Shown: positions 28,359 to 38,451, counted from the stretch's first letter. The stretch: 64,000 bases of DNA from Maribacter sp. 1_MG-2023 (GCF_030547005.1 NZ_JAUOPN010000006.1:62001-126000); one strand, 5' to 3'. Notes: generated by a model from the sequence alone, not told the origin. Numbers and translations: made by a program.

Positions 28359-30305
28359 CCCTTCTAACAACCAGTTTTTATAGGTTGGTATATCTGTATT
28401 TTGAATAGAAGTATTAAGAACTTTTAAATCCGGAGAAAGCAATACGTAAAATGGTTGAGAGATAGAGCTGAAGTTTACATCTTGAAAGGTTCCCCATTTT
28501 TGGGCAATGTTATTAATTTCTTTAACCCGACCGCTATCATACTGAAAATTGAATTGTTCAGCTTCTGGCAATTCTTCTCGGTCGTCGGTATATAAAGAAA
28601 TTAGCACATAATTATCCTTTATGATCGGAAATACCTCTGCATCGCTCCAAACATTTTCTTCCATCTTTCTACAGTTGACACAAGCCCAACCCGTAAAATC
28701 TAATAGAATAGGTTTGTTCACTTCTTTCGCATAAGCAAGACCCTCATCAAAATCTTTAAAACAATCGATACCTAAGGGACAATCACTTTCTTGTTCAAAA
28801 ACGCTATAAAACTCTGGCGGCGGAAAGCCGCTTAACAATTTTAGGTTCGTAATATTAGTCACTCCCAATATCATATAAATTGTAAAAGCTGCACTGATAA
28901 AGGCAGCAACTTTTCTACCAAGAGATAACTTTTTAATAGGACCATCATGCGGAAATTTATATAATCCGAATAAGTACAATGTCATTGCTATTCCTAAAAC
29001 AATCCAAATACCCAAGAATATTTCTCGTTTCAGAATACCCCAGTGACCAACTAAATCTGCATTAGATAAGAATTTTAAAGCCAAACCTATTTCCAAAAAG
29101 CCCAGCACTACTTTTACAGTGGTCATCCATCCTCCAGATTTTGGCAATGAATTTAACCAAGCTGGGAATAATGCAAACAGAGCAAAAGGCAATGCCAATG
29201 CTACTCCAAAACCGGTCATACCTGCCGTAAGATTAGATGCTACTTCACCTTCAGCCAAGGTAGTACCACCTAATAATCCTCCTAAAATAGGACCTGTACA
29301 AGAGAAGGAAACAATAGCCAATGTAACGGCCATAAAAAAGACACCTAAAACACCGCCTACCTTAGACGAGGCATCATCCATTTTATTTGCCCATGAGCTT
29401 GGTAAGGTCAATTCGTAATATCCGAAAAAAGAAAAGGCGAAGAATATAAATATCACAAAGAATAATAAATTCAACCAGACATTCGTAGCGATAGAATTCA
29501 GAATTTGAGAATCTACAGAGTCGAACAAATGAAATGGTAAGCTCAATAAAAAATAAATTAGAATAATAAAAAAGCCATAAAGCAATGCATTTACAATCCC
29601 CTTCGATTTATTCTGAGAATGTTTGGTAAAGAATGATACCGTTAGCGGAATCATTGGAAACACGCAAGGAGTCAATAAAGCTATTAATCCGCCAAGAAAA
29701 CCTAACCCGAAAATCATCCAAATATTAGTAGTCCTGGCAATGTTATCTTGACCCTGAGTTAGAAGTTCCCTATTCTTTAAATCTAATCGTAATTCTTGCC
29801 CTAAAGCCGAACTTCTATCATCAACAGTCGCTATAACTGCTTCAGCTACAGAACCATCTAAGGTAAAAATGAAGTTCTTATCCATAGGGATACAAACCTC
29901 TTCACATACTTGAAAAAACAAATCAACATCGATTTGATTTATTGCTGAATCTACTATTTTAATACGCTGTGTAAAGGTCGCATCATCTTTAAAGTAGGTT
30001 TCCTCAACCTCAAAAACCTCACTGTATTCTTTTATAGTTTCACTCTCTTTTGTACCATCAATAAGTTCATATAAAGTACCGTTGCCATTATAAGTAAACT
30101 CGCTTGGCAAGGAGCCGAATTCAGATGTAAATTGAGAATACATGTGCCAACCATCTAAGATTTTGGCTTGCATTACCAGCTCATATTCCGATTCAGATAT
30201 TTTATTAATCTGCTGTTCCCAAACTACTGGCTCATCTTCTGTTTGTGCAAAAACACCCAACGGTAACACAACAATAAATAGTAATAATGCAAAAAATCTA
30301 ATCAT
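28341..30305 (-). CDS. dsbD: Thiol:disulfide interchange protein DsbD
   Basis: A 654-residue inner-membrane protein that carries electrons from cytoplasmic thioredoxin to periplasmic thiols. After a signal peptide (to about residue 20) comes the N-terminal periplasmic domain with the redox pair in FQVCEEVCIPMDK. The CcdA-like membrane core follows, with cysteines in TPCVFPMIP and SFSCTGPILG, and then a C-terminal thioredoxin domain with GWACVNCRKMEE. All three domains and their cysteine pairs are present. Its start overlaps the stop of tilS by 4 bp (ATGA), so the two are translationally coupled. Confidence 0.94.
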   Translation of the reverse strand: MIRFFALLLFIVVLPLGVFAQTEDEPVVWEQQINKISESEYELVMQAKILDGWHMYSQFTSEFGSLPSEFTYNGNGTLYELIDGTKESETIKEYSEVFEVEETYFKDDATFTQRIKIVDSAINQIDVDLFFQVCEEVCIPMDKNFIFTLDGSVAEAVIATVDDRSSALGQELRLDLKNRELLTQGQDNIARTTNIWMIFGLGFLGGLIALLTPCVFPMIPLTVSFFTKHSQNKSKGIVNALLYGFFIILIYFLLSLPFHLFDSVDSQILNSIATNVWLNLLFFVIFIFFAFSFFGYYELTLPSSWANKMDDASSKVGGVLGVFFMAVTLAIVSFSCTGPILGGLLGGTTLAEGEVASNLTAGMTGFGVALALPFALFALFPAWLNSLPKSGGWMTTVKVVLGFLEIGLALKFLSNADLVGHWGILKREIFLGIWIVLGIAMTLYLFGLYKFPHDGPIKKLSLGRKVAAFISAAFTIYMILGVTNITNLKLLSGFPPPEFYSVFEQESDCPLGIDCFKDFDEGLAYAKEVNKPILLDFTGWACVNCRKMEENVWSDAEVFPIIKDNYVLISLYTDDREELPEAEQFNFQYDSGRVKEINNIAQKWGTFQDVNFSSISQPFYVLLSPDLKVLNTSIQNTDIPTYKNWLLEGLKNNN

Positions 30306-31612
30306 GTAAATTCTATTTTTATAATATCTTGAGCAGTATCTTCAACTCTAAAACGATGGTCTGCGCGCATACCAATAACCCAAACAATTTGCCCTTCCGA
30401 GCATAATAGCCAAGTTTTTTCTTTAGACAAAACATCTACTTTTTCGTCTTTAAAAAATTTTGACAATTTCTTTTTCCGGTTTAAACCAATCGGATAAAAA
30501 TAGTCGCCAGTTTTCCATTTTCTTACCGTCAGCGGATACTTTAATGCACTCTTTTGTACAAAGATTACATTATCAATATTATTATATCGTTCTGGTACTA
30601 CCGAAAATTTCAAGTTTAACGGAAGATTCAAAGGTACTTCTTCTTCCGTAATCAGATACTCCTGAGCATCCAATTTACTTTCCTCGTTTAGAGTTAAAAT
30701 TAATACATCACGATTTTTAACTAGTACATGAGTACTAGAAGACAATTGCTTACCCGAAAGTCCGTCTAACAATACTTCAAGATTATCCAATTCTTTAAAT
30801 CCATAAGCACCAAACAAGCCATGTAAATAAGTTGAAAGCGGATGTAATTCTTTTAATTTTTTAATTTCAATTTCAAACCTATCTCCTTTATCAACAAAAA
30901 GATTTTTCTTTAATTTCTCAAGGTATGCCGAAGCAATAGTTTCGGTTTGTATTAAATAATCTAGCGTATTTTTAAAATTATCTGAAAAAGTAGGATGTAA
31001 TTCATTCAACTTTGGAATAATCTCTAATCGAATTTTGTTACGTAAATATTTTGCATCGGCATTACTGGCATCTTCACGCCATTCCATTTTTTCTACCTGC
31101 GCAAAAGATTCCAGTTCTTGCCTAGTAAAAGGCAACAAAGGCCTTCGTATATCATTTATTTTAGCAGGTATACCCGTTAAGCCATCAATACCTGTACCTC
31201 GCGATAAATTGATTAAAAAAGTTTCTAAATTATCGTTGGCATGATGAGCAGTTAATAGATAAGTACCCTTATTTTCTTTTAGTAATTGATCGAACCAAGC
31301 ATAACGAAGTTCACGAGCCGCCATTTGTACAGAAACTTTATGCTGATGTACATAGCCAAGAGTATCAAACTGGGTTACAAAGACCTCTTTTTCTATCTTT
31401 TTGGCATAATCACGTACAAAAACTTCATCGCCGTAGCTGGCTTTGCCACGCAATCTAAAGTTACAATGTGCTATAGAAAATTTTAAATTGACTTGGTGAC
31501 AGAGCTCCACAAGCGCAGTACTATCTAGACCGCCACTACATGCAATTATGAAGTGAGTATCTAACAATTCTGGAAAAGAATCTTCAATATGTTTTTTGAA
31601 TGCCTCTAACAC
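30302..31612 (-). CDS. tilS: tRNA(Ile)-lysidine synthase
   Basis: TilS modifies C34 of the CAU-anticodon tRNA-Ile to lysidine, so that it reads AUA; it is essential. The N-terminal PP-loop ATP motif is IIACSGGLDSTALVEL (residues ~22-37). TAHHANDNLETFLINLSRGTG and the C-terminal TilS domain (ending RMRADHRFRVEDTA-like) follow. At 436 residues it has the full E. coli-like domain set. It is unusually coupled to dsbD by a 4-bp overlap. Confidence 0.95.
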   Translation of the reverse strand: MLEAFKKHIEDSFPELLDTHFIIACSGGLDSTALVELCHQVNLKFSIAHCNFRLRGKASYGDEVFVRDYAKKIEKEVFVTQFDTLGYVHQHKVSVQMAARELRYAWFDQLLKENKGTYLLTAHHANDNLETFLINLSRGTGIDGLTGIPAKINDIRRPLLPFTRQELESFAQVEKMEWREDASNADAKYLRNKIRLEIIPKLNELHPTFSDNFKNTLDYLIQTETIASAYLEKLKKNLFVDKGDRFEIEIKKLKELHPLSTYLHGLFGAYGFKELDNLEVLLDGLSGKQLSSSTHVLVKNRDVLILTLNEESKLDAQEYLITEEEVPLNLPLNLKFSVVPERYNNIDNVIFVQKSALKYPLTVRKWKTGDYFYPIGLNRKKKLSKFFKDEKVDVLSKEKTWLLCSEGQIVWVIGMRADHRFRVEDTAQDIIKIEFT

Positions 31613-31688
31613 GCAATAAAGGTAAGAAAGTCCCCTAGTTTAATAGGGAAGCCTAAGGTTTATTTAACTTATGCTCTTTTTTATAATT

Positions 31689-32225
31689 TTAAGAAATAGA
31701 CTTTACAAAAGAAGCTACTTTAGCAGCATGAATTTTAGCCAATTCGGCATTAGTAATTCCTTTTAATTCATCAAAATTCTCGTTATAATGAGGTAACGAA
31801 AAAGATTCAACAACGGTACCCTGAAATCTAGCAATCATTTTTTCTGCCACCTCTAAAGCACCAATAGCACCACGGCCACCACCGGAAGTTGCCATCAATA
31901 AAATCTTTTTATCTGCAAGAAATTTAGAATCTATACGAGATAACCAGTCCATCGTATTCTTAAAATATGCGGACGGATAACTATTATGCTCATTTACAGA
32001 GATGATTAATCCTTTAGAATTCGCAATTTCGTTATTGAATTCCACCAAAGAATTCGAAAATCCGTTTTCCTTTTCCGCATCTTGGCTATACATCGGAAAT
32101 GGATATTTAGAAAGGTCTCTTAACCTCACTTCTTCCCCTTTTACTAAGGTAGCTGTATGCTTAACCAATTTATAATTAATGGAAACTGAAGAATTACTAC
32201 CTGCAAATGCTAAAATATAACTCAT
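31689..32225 (-). CDS. NADPH-dependent FMN reductase family protein
   Basis: A 178-residue flavodoxin-fold reductase. The N-terminal FAGSNSSVSINYKLVKH is the FMN-phosphate loop, NEHNSYPSAYFKNTMDWLSR matches the conserved 'p.Y....p..lKnaiDw.sr' motif, and ATSGGGRGAIGAL is the second FMN loop. Such proteins reduce free flavins, quinones or azo dyes with NADPH. It lies upstream of tilS in the same direction with a 76-bp gap. The substrate is unknown. Confidence 0.88.
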   Translation of the reverse strand: MSYILAFAGSNSSVSINYKLVKHTATLVKGEEVRLRDLSKYPFPMYSQDAEKENGFSNSLVEFNNEIANSKGLIISVNEHNSYPSAYFKNTMDWLSRIDSKFLADKKILLMATSGGGRGAIGALEVAEKMIARFQGTVVESFSLPHYNENFDELKGITNAELAKIHAAKVASFVKSIS

Positions 32226-32290
32226 AGACCTATTTTAATGTGTGATTGCTAATTTAATCGAATTACTACAAACCTTAGTTATATTTTATC

Positions 32291-32298
32291 TAATTTTG
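32291..32298 (+). promoter_or_regulatory. Candidate -7 element for the acyltransferase gene
   Basis: TAATTTTG matches TAnnTTTG, 57 bp upstream of the ATG at 32355. No -33 partner is seen. Confidence 0.45.
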
Positions 32299-32354
32299 TC
32301 GCTTTAAACATCCAAACATACTGTTTTATAAGTATATAGGATATAATTGTTATA

Positions 32355-33539
32355 ATGAGCAACTCTAAGTCCAGATTGTTTTTTTTAGACGCCATTAGGG
32401 CGTGGGCTATCTTAATGATGCTACAGGGTCATTTTATTGATGGTCTGCTTGATAATGCCTTTAGAGACAACTCTAATTTGTTGTTCAATACCTGGAAATA
32501 TTTTAGAGGAATTACTGCACCAGTATTCTTTACCGTATCAGGATTCATTTTTACATTCTTATTAATTAGATCGAAGCAAACCGGTTGGGCAAACCCAAGA
32601 GTTAAAAAGGGTATTAAACGCGGATTTGAATTATTGGTCATCGCCTACCTTTTACGAATGAACATTTTTGGCTTGTTCAAAGGTGAAATTTATGATTCGT
32701 TCTACCTCGTAGATGTACTGCACTGTATTGGTCTTTCATTATTGTTCATTATCGGATTTTACATTTTAACCTTTGCTAAGCAAAAATGGATTTTCCCAAC
32801 AATTTTGGTATCTACCACCCTTCTATTGTTCATTTTAGAACCCATATATAAAGCATCTAGTTTTGAGTTTTTACCACAAGTATTCGCAAACTATTTAACG
32901 AAAGCTAATGGCTCAGTTTTCACTATTATACCTTGGTTGGGCTACGCTACAATTGGTAGTTTTATGTCCGTTTTATTTTCAAAATATCAAGACAGTAAAA
33001 ACTTATACAATTATATAGTACCAGCTTACATCGCAACAGGATTGATTCTTATATTCCTTTCTTCAGATTTTTTCCTATCGGTGTATGATATTACAGGCAT
33101 ACAATTGTTTCAAGCTATAAATGACAACAACTACCTATTCATTCGTTTGGGTGATGTACTTATTGTTTTCTCCATATTCATTTTACTACGAAAACTCTTA
33201 ATGAATACAACATGGTTAAGAATAGGTCAAAGCACTTTATCTATCTATATTATTCATTTCATCATTTTATATGGCAGTTTTACCGGCGTAGGTCTGTATC
33301 GCTTTTTTCATCATTCATTAAATCCGTATTTGGTTGTACCTGGTGCGATTTTGTTTATGATTGCGAGCACCTATTTAGCTTTAAAATATGAAGACCATAA
33401 AGCGGAATTAAAAGTAAACGTACGTGCTATTTTATCTTCTACAAGAATCTACTTAGAGCAATTTGCAATTATCGCTTTTGAAGTTTTAAGAACAGCTACA
33501 GAAAAGGTATTACGTGTGCTAGGTTTAATTAAAAACTAA
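32355..33539 (+). CDS. Membrane acyltransferase, heparan-alpha-glucosaminide N-acetyltransferase/acyltransferase-3-like
   Basis: A 394-residue protein with about ten membrane helices. The N-terminal RLFFLDAIRAWAILMMLQGHF has the arginine-aspartate/histidine pattern seen in DUF1624 and acyltransferase-3 membrane enzymes, and TAPVFFTVSGFIFTFLL is equally typical. These transfer acyl groups from the cytoplasm to sugars or lipids of the envelope. The acceptor cannot be predicted. It is transcribed alone and ends in a strong shared terminator. Confidence 0.75.
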   Translation: MSNSKSRLFFLDAIRAWAILMMLQGHFIDGLLDNAFRDNSNLLFNTWKYFRGITAPVFFTVSGFIFTFLLIRSKQTGWANPRVKKGIKRGFELLVIAYLLRMNIFGLFKGEIYDSFYLVDVLHCIGLSLLFIIGFYILTFAKQKWIFPTILVSTTLLLFILEPIYKASSFEFLPQVFANYLTKANGSVFTIIPWLGYATIGSFMSVLFSKYQDSKNLYNYIVPAYIATGLILIFLSSDFFLSVYDITGIQLFQAINDNNYLFIRLGDVLIVFSIFILLRKLLMNTTWLRIGQSTLSIYIIHFIILYGSFTGVGLYRFFHHSLNPYLVVPGAILFMIASTYLALKYEDHKAELKVNVRAILSSTRIYLEQFAIIAFEVLRTATEKVLRVLGLIKN

Positions 33540-33560
33540 GTTCACATTTTATTAAAAACA

Positions 33561-33590
33561 AAAAAAGGCAGCCAATTGGCTGCCTTTTTT
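33561..33590. terminator. Bidirectional terminator between the acyltransferase gene and lpd
   Basis: A perfect 30-bp palindrome (13-bp stem with GGCAGCC core, AATT loop) is flanked by A6 and T6 and serves the two convergent genes. Confidence 0.93.
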
Positions 33591-33612
33591 AATATAAAAA
33601 ATCATATTCTGA

Positions 33613-35019
33613 TTAAACATGCAATGCACGATTGTCTGTAGCCGCTAATGCTGCTTCTTTGACCGCTTCTGCATATGTTGGGTGAGCATGACTCATTCTA
33701 GAAATATCTTCAGCAGACGCTCTAAACTCCATCGCAGTTACTGCTTCAGCAATTAAATCTGCACAACGAGCACCAACCATATGTACACCTAAAACTTCAT
33801 CTGTCTTTTTATCCGCTAGGATCTTTACAAATCCGTCAGTATCCATACTTGCCCTAGCACGACCCAATGCACGCATTGGGAATTGACCTACCTTATATTC
33901 AACACCTGCTTCTTTTAATTCTTCTTCTGTTTTACCAACAGCAGCAACCTCTGGCCAAGTATAAACTACACCAGGTATTAAGTTATAATCGATATGTGGT
34001 TTTTGACCTGCTAATATCTCAGCAACCAAAGCACCTTCTTCTTCAGCTTTGTGAGCTAACATAGCACCTTTAATCACATCACCAATAGCGTAAATATTAT
34101 CTGCACTTGTTTTCAAATGTCCATCAACAATCACTTTACCTCTATCATCAAGCTTTACACCTGCAGCATCAGCATTTAATCCGTCAGTATATGGTTTTCT
34201 ACCTACAGCAACTAAACAATAATCACCTTCAAAAACAACTTCTTCTCCTTTTTTGTTATCGGCCTTAACGATTACCTGATCACCTTTTCTTTCAACAGAC
34301 TTTACTTTGTGCGATAAGGCAAATTTCACTTTTTGTTTCTTCATCACCTTGGTCAACTCCTTAGAAAGCGCAGCGTCCATACCAGGAATAATACGATCCA
34401 TAAACTCAACTACAGTAACATCTGCACCAAGTCTTTTGTAAACCTGCCCTAATTCAAGACCAATTACACCACCACCAATAACAATCATATGTTTTGGCAC
34501 CTCTTTAAGCTCTAAAGCCTCGGTAGAAGTAATGATACGTTCTTTATCTAATTTAATAAATGGTAAAGTCGAAGGTTTAGAACCTGTAGCGATAATTACA
34601 TTTTTCGCTTCAATTTCCTCTGTTTTACCATCGTTCTTTTTAATGTTCACATGCGTGGCATCTTTAAAACTACCAACACCTTCGTAAACGGTAATTTTAT
34701 TTTTGTCCATCAAGAACTCAATACCCTTAGTAGTTTGATCAACAACGCCTTGTTTACGTGCAATCATTTTTTCCAAGTTTACTTTAATCTCACCAGGAAT
34801 TTCAATACCATGCTCATCAAAATGTTTAATGGCATCTTCATAATGATGAGAAGAATCTAACATCGCCTTAGAAGGAATACACCCAACATTTAAACATGTT
34901 CCGCCTAGGGTGGAATATTTTTCAATTATTGCTGTTCTCATTCCTAATTGAGCACAACGTATTGCTGCTACGTATCCTCCAGGTCCTGAGCCTATAATGG
35001 CTACATCATATTGATTCAT
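33613..35019 (-). CDS. lpd: Dihydrolipoyl dehydrogenase (E3)
   Basis: A 468-residue FAD-dependent disulfide reductase that reoxidises lipoamide in the 2-oxoacid dehydrogenase and glycine cleavage complexes. The FAD motif IIGSGPGGYVAAIRCAQLG is at residues ~7-25. The redox-active pair is in GGTCLNVGCIPSKAML (residues ~40-55), the NAD motif is VIGGGVIGLELGQVY, and the active-site His-Glu is in SHAHPTYAEAVKEA. It stands apart from genes for E1/E2 and is probably shared by several complexes. Confidence 0.95.
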   Translation of the reverse strand: MNQYDVAIIGSGPGGYVAAIRCAQLGMRTAIIEKYSTLGGTCLNVGCIPSKAMLDSSHHYEDAIKHFDEHGIEIPGEIKVNLEKMIARKQGVVDQTTKGIEFLMDKNKITVYEGVGSFKDATHVNIKKNDGKTEEIEAKNVIIATGSKPSTLPFIKLDKERIITSTEALELKEVPKHMIVIGGGVIGLELGQVYKRLGADVTVVEFMDRIIPGMDAALSKELTKVMKKQKVKFALSHKVKSVERKGDQVIVKADNKKGEEVVFEGDYCLVAVGRKPYTDGLNADAAGVKLDDRGKVIVDGHLKTSADNIYAIGDVIKGAMLAHKAEEEGALVAEILAGQKPHIDYNLIPGVVYTWPEVAAVGKTEEELKEAGVEYKVGQFPMRALGRARASMDTDGFVKILADKKTDEVLGVHMVGARCADLIAEAVTAMEFRASAEDISRMSHAHPTYAEAVKEAALAATDNRALHV

Positions 35020-35067
35020 AAAATTTTAATTTTCTAATGTCCTACAAAATTAATACTATTTTTAGTT

Positions 35068-35526
35068 TTAAAGGGGTATAGCCGTAGAATGCTTTACCTC
35101 TTTTATGGTAAAAGAGCTTTGAGTACTACCAATATGATTCATGGTCGTCAATTTATTGACCATGAAATTTCGGTATGCATCCATATCTTGAACGTGAATT
35201 TTCAATAAATAATCATAATCCCCACTTAAATGATGACATTCTACTACCTCTTGTAAACGCATAACTTGAGCTTCAAATTGTGCTATATTATCCTTTACAT
35301 GTTGCACAAGCTTTACATGGCAAAACACCGTAAAGTTCCTATCTACAATAGCTTTATCGACTAAGGCAACGTAACTTCTAATGGCACCAACTCTTTCTAA
35401 TCTTTTTATTCGTTCATAAATCGCAGTTGTTGAAAGTCCTAATTTTAATGCATATTCCTTAGTTGTCTTCTTACTATCTGCTTGCAATAAATCTAAAAGC
35501 TTATTATCAATTTTGTCTAGTTTCAT
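35068..35526 (-). CDS. Lrp/AsnC-family transcriptional regulator
   Basis: A 152-residue regulator with an N-terminal helix-turn-helix (KEYALKLGLSTTAIYERIKRLE, residues ~23-44) and a C-terminal RAM/AsnC effector domain (CHHLSGDYDYLLKIHVQDMDAYRNF). It is divergent from the PLP-lyase gene at 35677, with two palindromes in the 150-bp spacer. By the habit of this family it probably controls that gene and itself in response to an amino acid, plausibly methionine. Confidence 0.92.
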   Translation of the reverse strand: MKLDKIDNKLLDLLQADSKKTTKEYALKLGLSTTAIYERIKRLERVGAIRSYVALVDKAIVDRNFTVFCHVKLVQHVKDNIAQFEAQVMRLQEVVECHHLSGDYDYLLKIHVQDMDAYRNFMVNKLTTMNHIGSTQSSFTIKEVKHSTAIPL

Positions 35527-35564
35527 AATGAATATAATTCTGTCTAGTTGTTATAAAATACACA

Positions 35565-35613
35565 ATAATAGATTAAAAATCTATTATAAATTAATATATA
35601 GTTTTAAAAACTA
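35565..35613. promoter_or_regulatory. Two palindromes in the lrp/lyase control region
   Basis: The palindromes are a 23-bp one at 35565-35587 (TAATAGATT AAA AATCTATTA core) and a 15-bp one at 35599-35613 (TAGTTTT A AAAACTA). Their centres are 30 bp apart, about three helical turns. Phased, AT-rich inverted repeats between a divergent Lrp-type gene and its neighbour are the expected operator layout. Confidence 0.6.
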
Positions 35614-35676
35614 ATAAAACAACTTCGTGTTGACAATTTTACACTCAAACGGTATTTTTACTGAAAACAACAACCC

Positions 35677-36897
35677 ATGAGCCACAAAAACAGCAATGAC
35701 TTACAAGACCTACAATACTTCGGAGAATATGGCGGAGTAAATCCTTCAATTTCCGATTCATCAACTTATACCTTCATATCGGCAAAAACAATGTTCGATA
35801 CATTTGAAGGAAATACCGAGGGTTGTTATTTGTACAGTAGACATTCTACACCTTCAAATTTATATTTAGGCGAGGCACTAGCTGCTTTAGAAGGTACCGA
35901 GAGTGCAAATGTAACCGCTAGCGGTATGGGCGCTATTACAGCTGTAATTTTACAATTATGTAATGCTGGCGATCATATTATTAGTAGCAGAACTATTTAT
36001 GGCGGTACGTATGCGTTCATGAAAAACTTCTTAATCAAATTCGGAATTAAAACTACCTTCCTAGACATTACAGATCTTGATGCCGTAGCAGCAGCTATTA
36101 CACCAAATACTAAAATGATATACTGCGAAAGTGTAAGTAATCCGCTTTTAGAGGTTGCAGATATCTCAGCACTATCACGCATTAGCAAAAAAAATGAATT
36201 ACCACTAATAGTTGACAATACTTTTTCTCCATTAACCGTTTCACCAGCAAAATTAGGAGCGGACATCGTTATTCATAGTCTTACAAAATTCATTAACGGA
36301 ACTAGCGATTGCGTTGCAGGTGTTGTTTGTGGTACTACAGATTTCTGCCTTAGCCTTAAAGATGTAAATAATGGTGCAGGAATGCTTTTAGGCAGCACTC
36401 TAGATAGCATGCGTGCAGCTTCGATTTTAAAGAACATGCGAACGTTACATATTCGTATGAAAAAGCATAGTGAAAATGCACAATTCTTAGCTAAGAATTT
36501 TGAAAAAGACGGATTAAAAGTTGTATACCCAGGACTTCCCTCTCACCCAGGGCATTTGATTATGGAAGATCAAATGAATCCTGAATACGGATATGGAGGA
36601 TTAATTACAATGGATGTAGGTACTTTAGAAAATGCCAATGCACTGATGGAATTAATGCAAGAAAGAAAATTAGGCTATTTAGCAGTTAGTCTTGGGTTTT
36701 ACAAGACATTATTCAGTGCACCCGGAAGCTCCACATCTTCTGAAATTCCGTTAGAGGAACAAGAAGAAATGGGACTTGGAAACGGTTTAATTCGATTTTC
36801 AATTGGCTTAGATGATGATATTCAAAGAACCTACACCTTAATGAAAAAATGCCTTGAAGACCTTAATATACTGGATGTCAAAAGCATAAAAGCATAA
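35677..36897 (+). CDS. Cys/Met metabolism PLP-dependent enzyme (methionine gamma-lyase-like)
   Basis: A 406-residue fold-type I PLP enzyme of the trans-sulfuration family. The PLP lysine is in HSLTKFINGTSD (residue ~205), the substrate-anchor segment is YSRHSTPSNLYLGEALAALEG, and the phosphate-binding segment is TASGMGAITAV. The active-site cysteine of classical methionine gamma-lyases is not evident, so cystathionine gamma-lyase/synthase or a related activity is possible. Divergent from an Lrp-type regulator and followed 75 bp later by an NhaC/MetT-like transporter, it looks like part of a small sulfur-amino-acid catabolic unit. Confidence 0.85.
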   Translation: MSHKNSNDLQDLQYFGEYGGVNPSISDSSTYTFISAKTMFDTFEGNTEGCYLYSRHSTPSNLYLGEALAALEGTESANVTASGMGAITAVILQLCNAGDHIISSRTIYGGTYAFMKNFLIKFGIKTTFLDITDLDAVAAAITPNTKMIYCESVSNPLLEVADISALSRISKKNELPLIVDNTFSPLTVSPAKLGADIVIHSLTKFINGTSDCVAGVVCGTTDFCLSLKDVNNGAGMLLGSTLDSMRAASILKNMRTLHIRMKKHSENAQFLAKNFEKDGLKVVYPGLPSHPGHLIMEDQMNPEYGYGGLITMDVGTLENANALMELMQERKLGYLAVSLGFYKTLFSAPGSSTSSEIPLEEQEEMGLGNGLIRFSIGLDDDIQRTYTLMKKCLEDLNILDVKSIKA

Positions 36898-36972
36898 TCT
36901 TTCAATTATACAATGTGTTTGCACAACCGTTGCAGAAATCGTAATATTACGTAGAAACCAAACAATCTTTTA

Positions 36973-38451
36973 ATGTCAGACCAAAATACCAATGAACACA
37001 GGGAAAACGAGCATATCGTTGACAATAAAGAATTAAGCATATTTGCCGCCTTAATTCCCGTTATAGCCCTAGTTGCTATGTTAGCATATAATGTTTATGT
37101 ATTTGGTGATGACGCCCTAAGTGGCTCAAATCAGTTCATACTTTTATTGGGTGGTGCAGTTGCTGCTATTGTTGGGTTTGCTAATAAAGTCTCATATCAA
37201 CAAATGATCGCCGAAGTAGAAGAGAACATTCGATCCACCACTGGTGCATTATTAATATTACTTATGGTCGGTGCACTGGCAGGCACATGGCTTGTTAGCG
37301 GTATTATACCCGCAATGATTTATTACGGACTTCAAATTCTTAATCCCACTATATTTTTAGCGGCTTGTGTAATTATTTGCGCTGTAATTTCTGTTGCAAC
37401 GGGTAGCAGCTGGACAACATCTGCCACCGTAGGTATTGCATTAATAGGTATCGGCGAAGCATTAGGTATTTCTTTAGGAATGACCGCTGGTGCCGTATTA
37501 TCTGGCGCATATTTTGGAGACAAACTTTCTCCATTAAGTGATACTACAAATTTAGCACCGGCAATGGCAGGTGGCGAATTGTTTTCTCACATAAAATATA
37601 TGTTATGGACCACAGTACCGACAATTTCTGTAACGCTAGTTGTATTTTTAATTATCGGTTTTAGTTTAGAAACTAGCGGAGACGCAGATGTAGATGCTAT
37701 ACTGGCATCTATAGACTCCTCTTTTGATATTAACGGTTGGCTATTTTTGGTACCTGTAGCGGTTATATTTTTAATCGTTAAAAAGACTCCGCCGTTAGCA
37801 GCCTTATTAATAGGTACTTTATTAGCCGCTCTTTTTGCGTTGATATTTCAACCTAACGTAGTCGCAGGCATCACGGGAGCTTCAGAATTAACTTTTCAAT
37901 CTGGATATCAAGGAATACTAAAAGCTATAACCGTTAGCACAGATGTGCCAACAGAAAACAAAGCCTTAAGTGATTTATTCTCTTCTAAAGGAATGACAGG
38001 TATGCTAGGTACCATTTGGCTAATTATCTGCGCTATGTTTTTCGGGGGAATTATGGACGGTATTGGTGCACTATCAAGAATCACCAAGTCCTTGCTTAAA
38101 ATGGCCAAATCAACATTCGGTCTATTCTTTAGCACAGGTATAAGCTGTATCGTTTTAAACGGTACCGCATCTGATCAGTACTTGGCAATTGTAGTACCAG
38201 GAAAAATGTTCGCAAAAGCATTTAAAGACAGAGGTCTAGCTCCTGAAAATTTAAGTAGAACATTAGAAGATACAGGTACGGTAACATCAGTACTAATACC
38301 TTACAACACGTGCGGAGCTTATCATAGTGGCGTTTTAGGTGTTGGTGTAGCAGAATACTTTGTGTATGCCATCTTCAATTGGTTAAGTCCGATAATGACT
38401 TTCATCTTCGCCGGCTTCAATATTAAGATTAAAAAATTAGCTGCTAAATAA
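36973..38451 (+). CDS. NhaC-family transporter (Na+/H+ antiporter or MetT-like amino-acid carrier)
   Basis: A 492-residue protein with about 11-12 membrane helices. ATGSSWTTSATVGIALIGIGEALG and GAVLSGAYFGDKLSPLSDTTNLAPA are hallmark NhaC-family segments. The family includes Na+/H+ antiporters, malate/lactate exchangers and the MetT group predicted to take up methionine. Because it follows a methionine lyase-like gene and an Lrp-type regulator, I favour sulfur-amino-acid transport, but the sequence alone does not decide. Confidence 0.82.
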   Translation: MSDQNTNEHRENEHIVDNKELSIFAALIPVIALVAMLAYNVYVFGDDALSGSNQFILLLGGAVAAIVGFANKVSYQQMIAEVEENIRSTTGALLILLMVGALAGTWLVSGIIPAMIYYGLQILNPTIFLAACVIICAVISVATGSSWTTSATVGIALIGIGEALGISLGMTAGAVLSGAYFGDKLSPLSDTTNLAPAMAGGELFSHIKYMLWTTVPTISVTLVVFLIIGFSLETSGDADVDAILASIDSSFDINGWLFLVPVAVIFLIVKKTPPLAALLIGTLLAALFALIFQPNVVAGITGASELTFQSGYQGILKAITVSTDVPTENKALSDLFSSKGMTGMLGTIWLIICAMFFGGIMDGIGALSRITKSLLKMAKSTFGLFFSTGISCIVLNGTASDQYLAIVVPGKMFAKAFKDRGLAPENLSRTLEDTGTVTSVLIPYNTCGAYHSGVLGVGVAEYFVYAIFNWLSPIMTFIFAGFNIKIKKLAAK

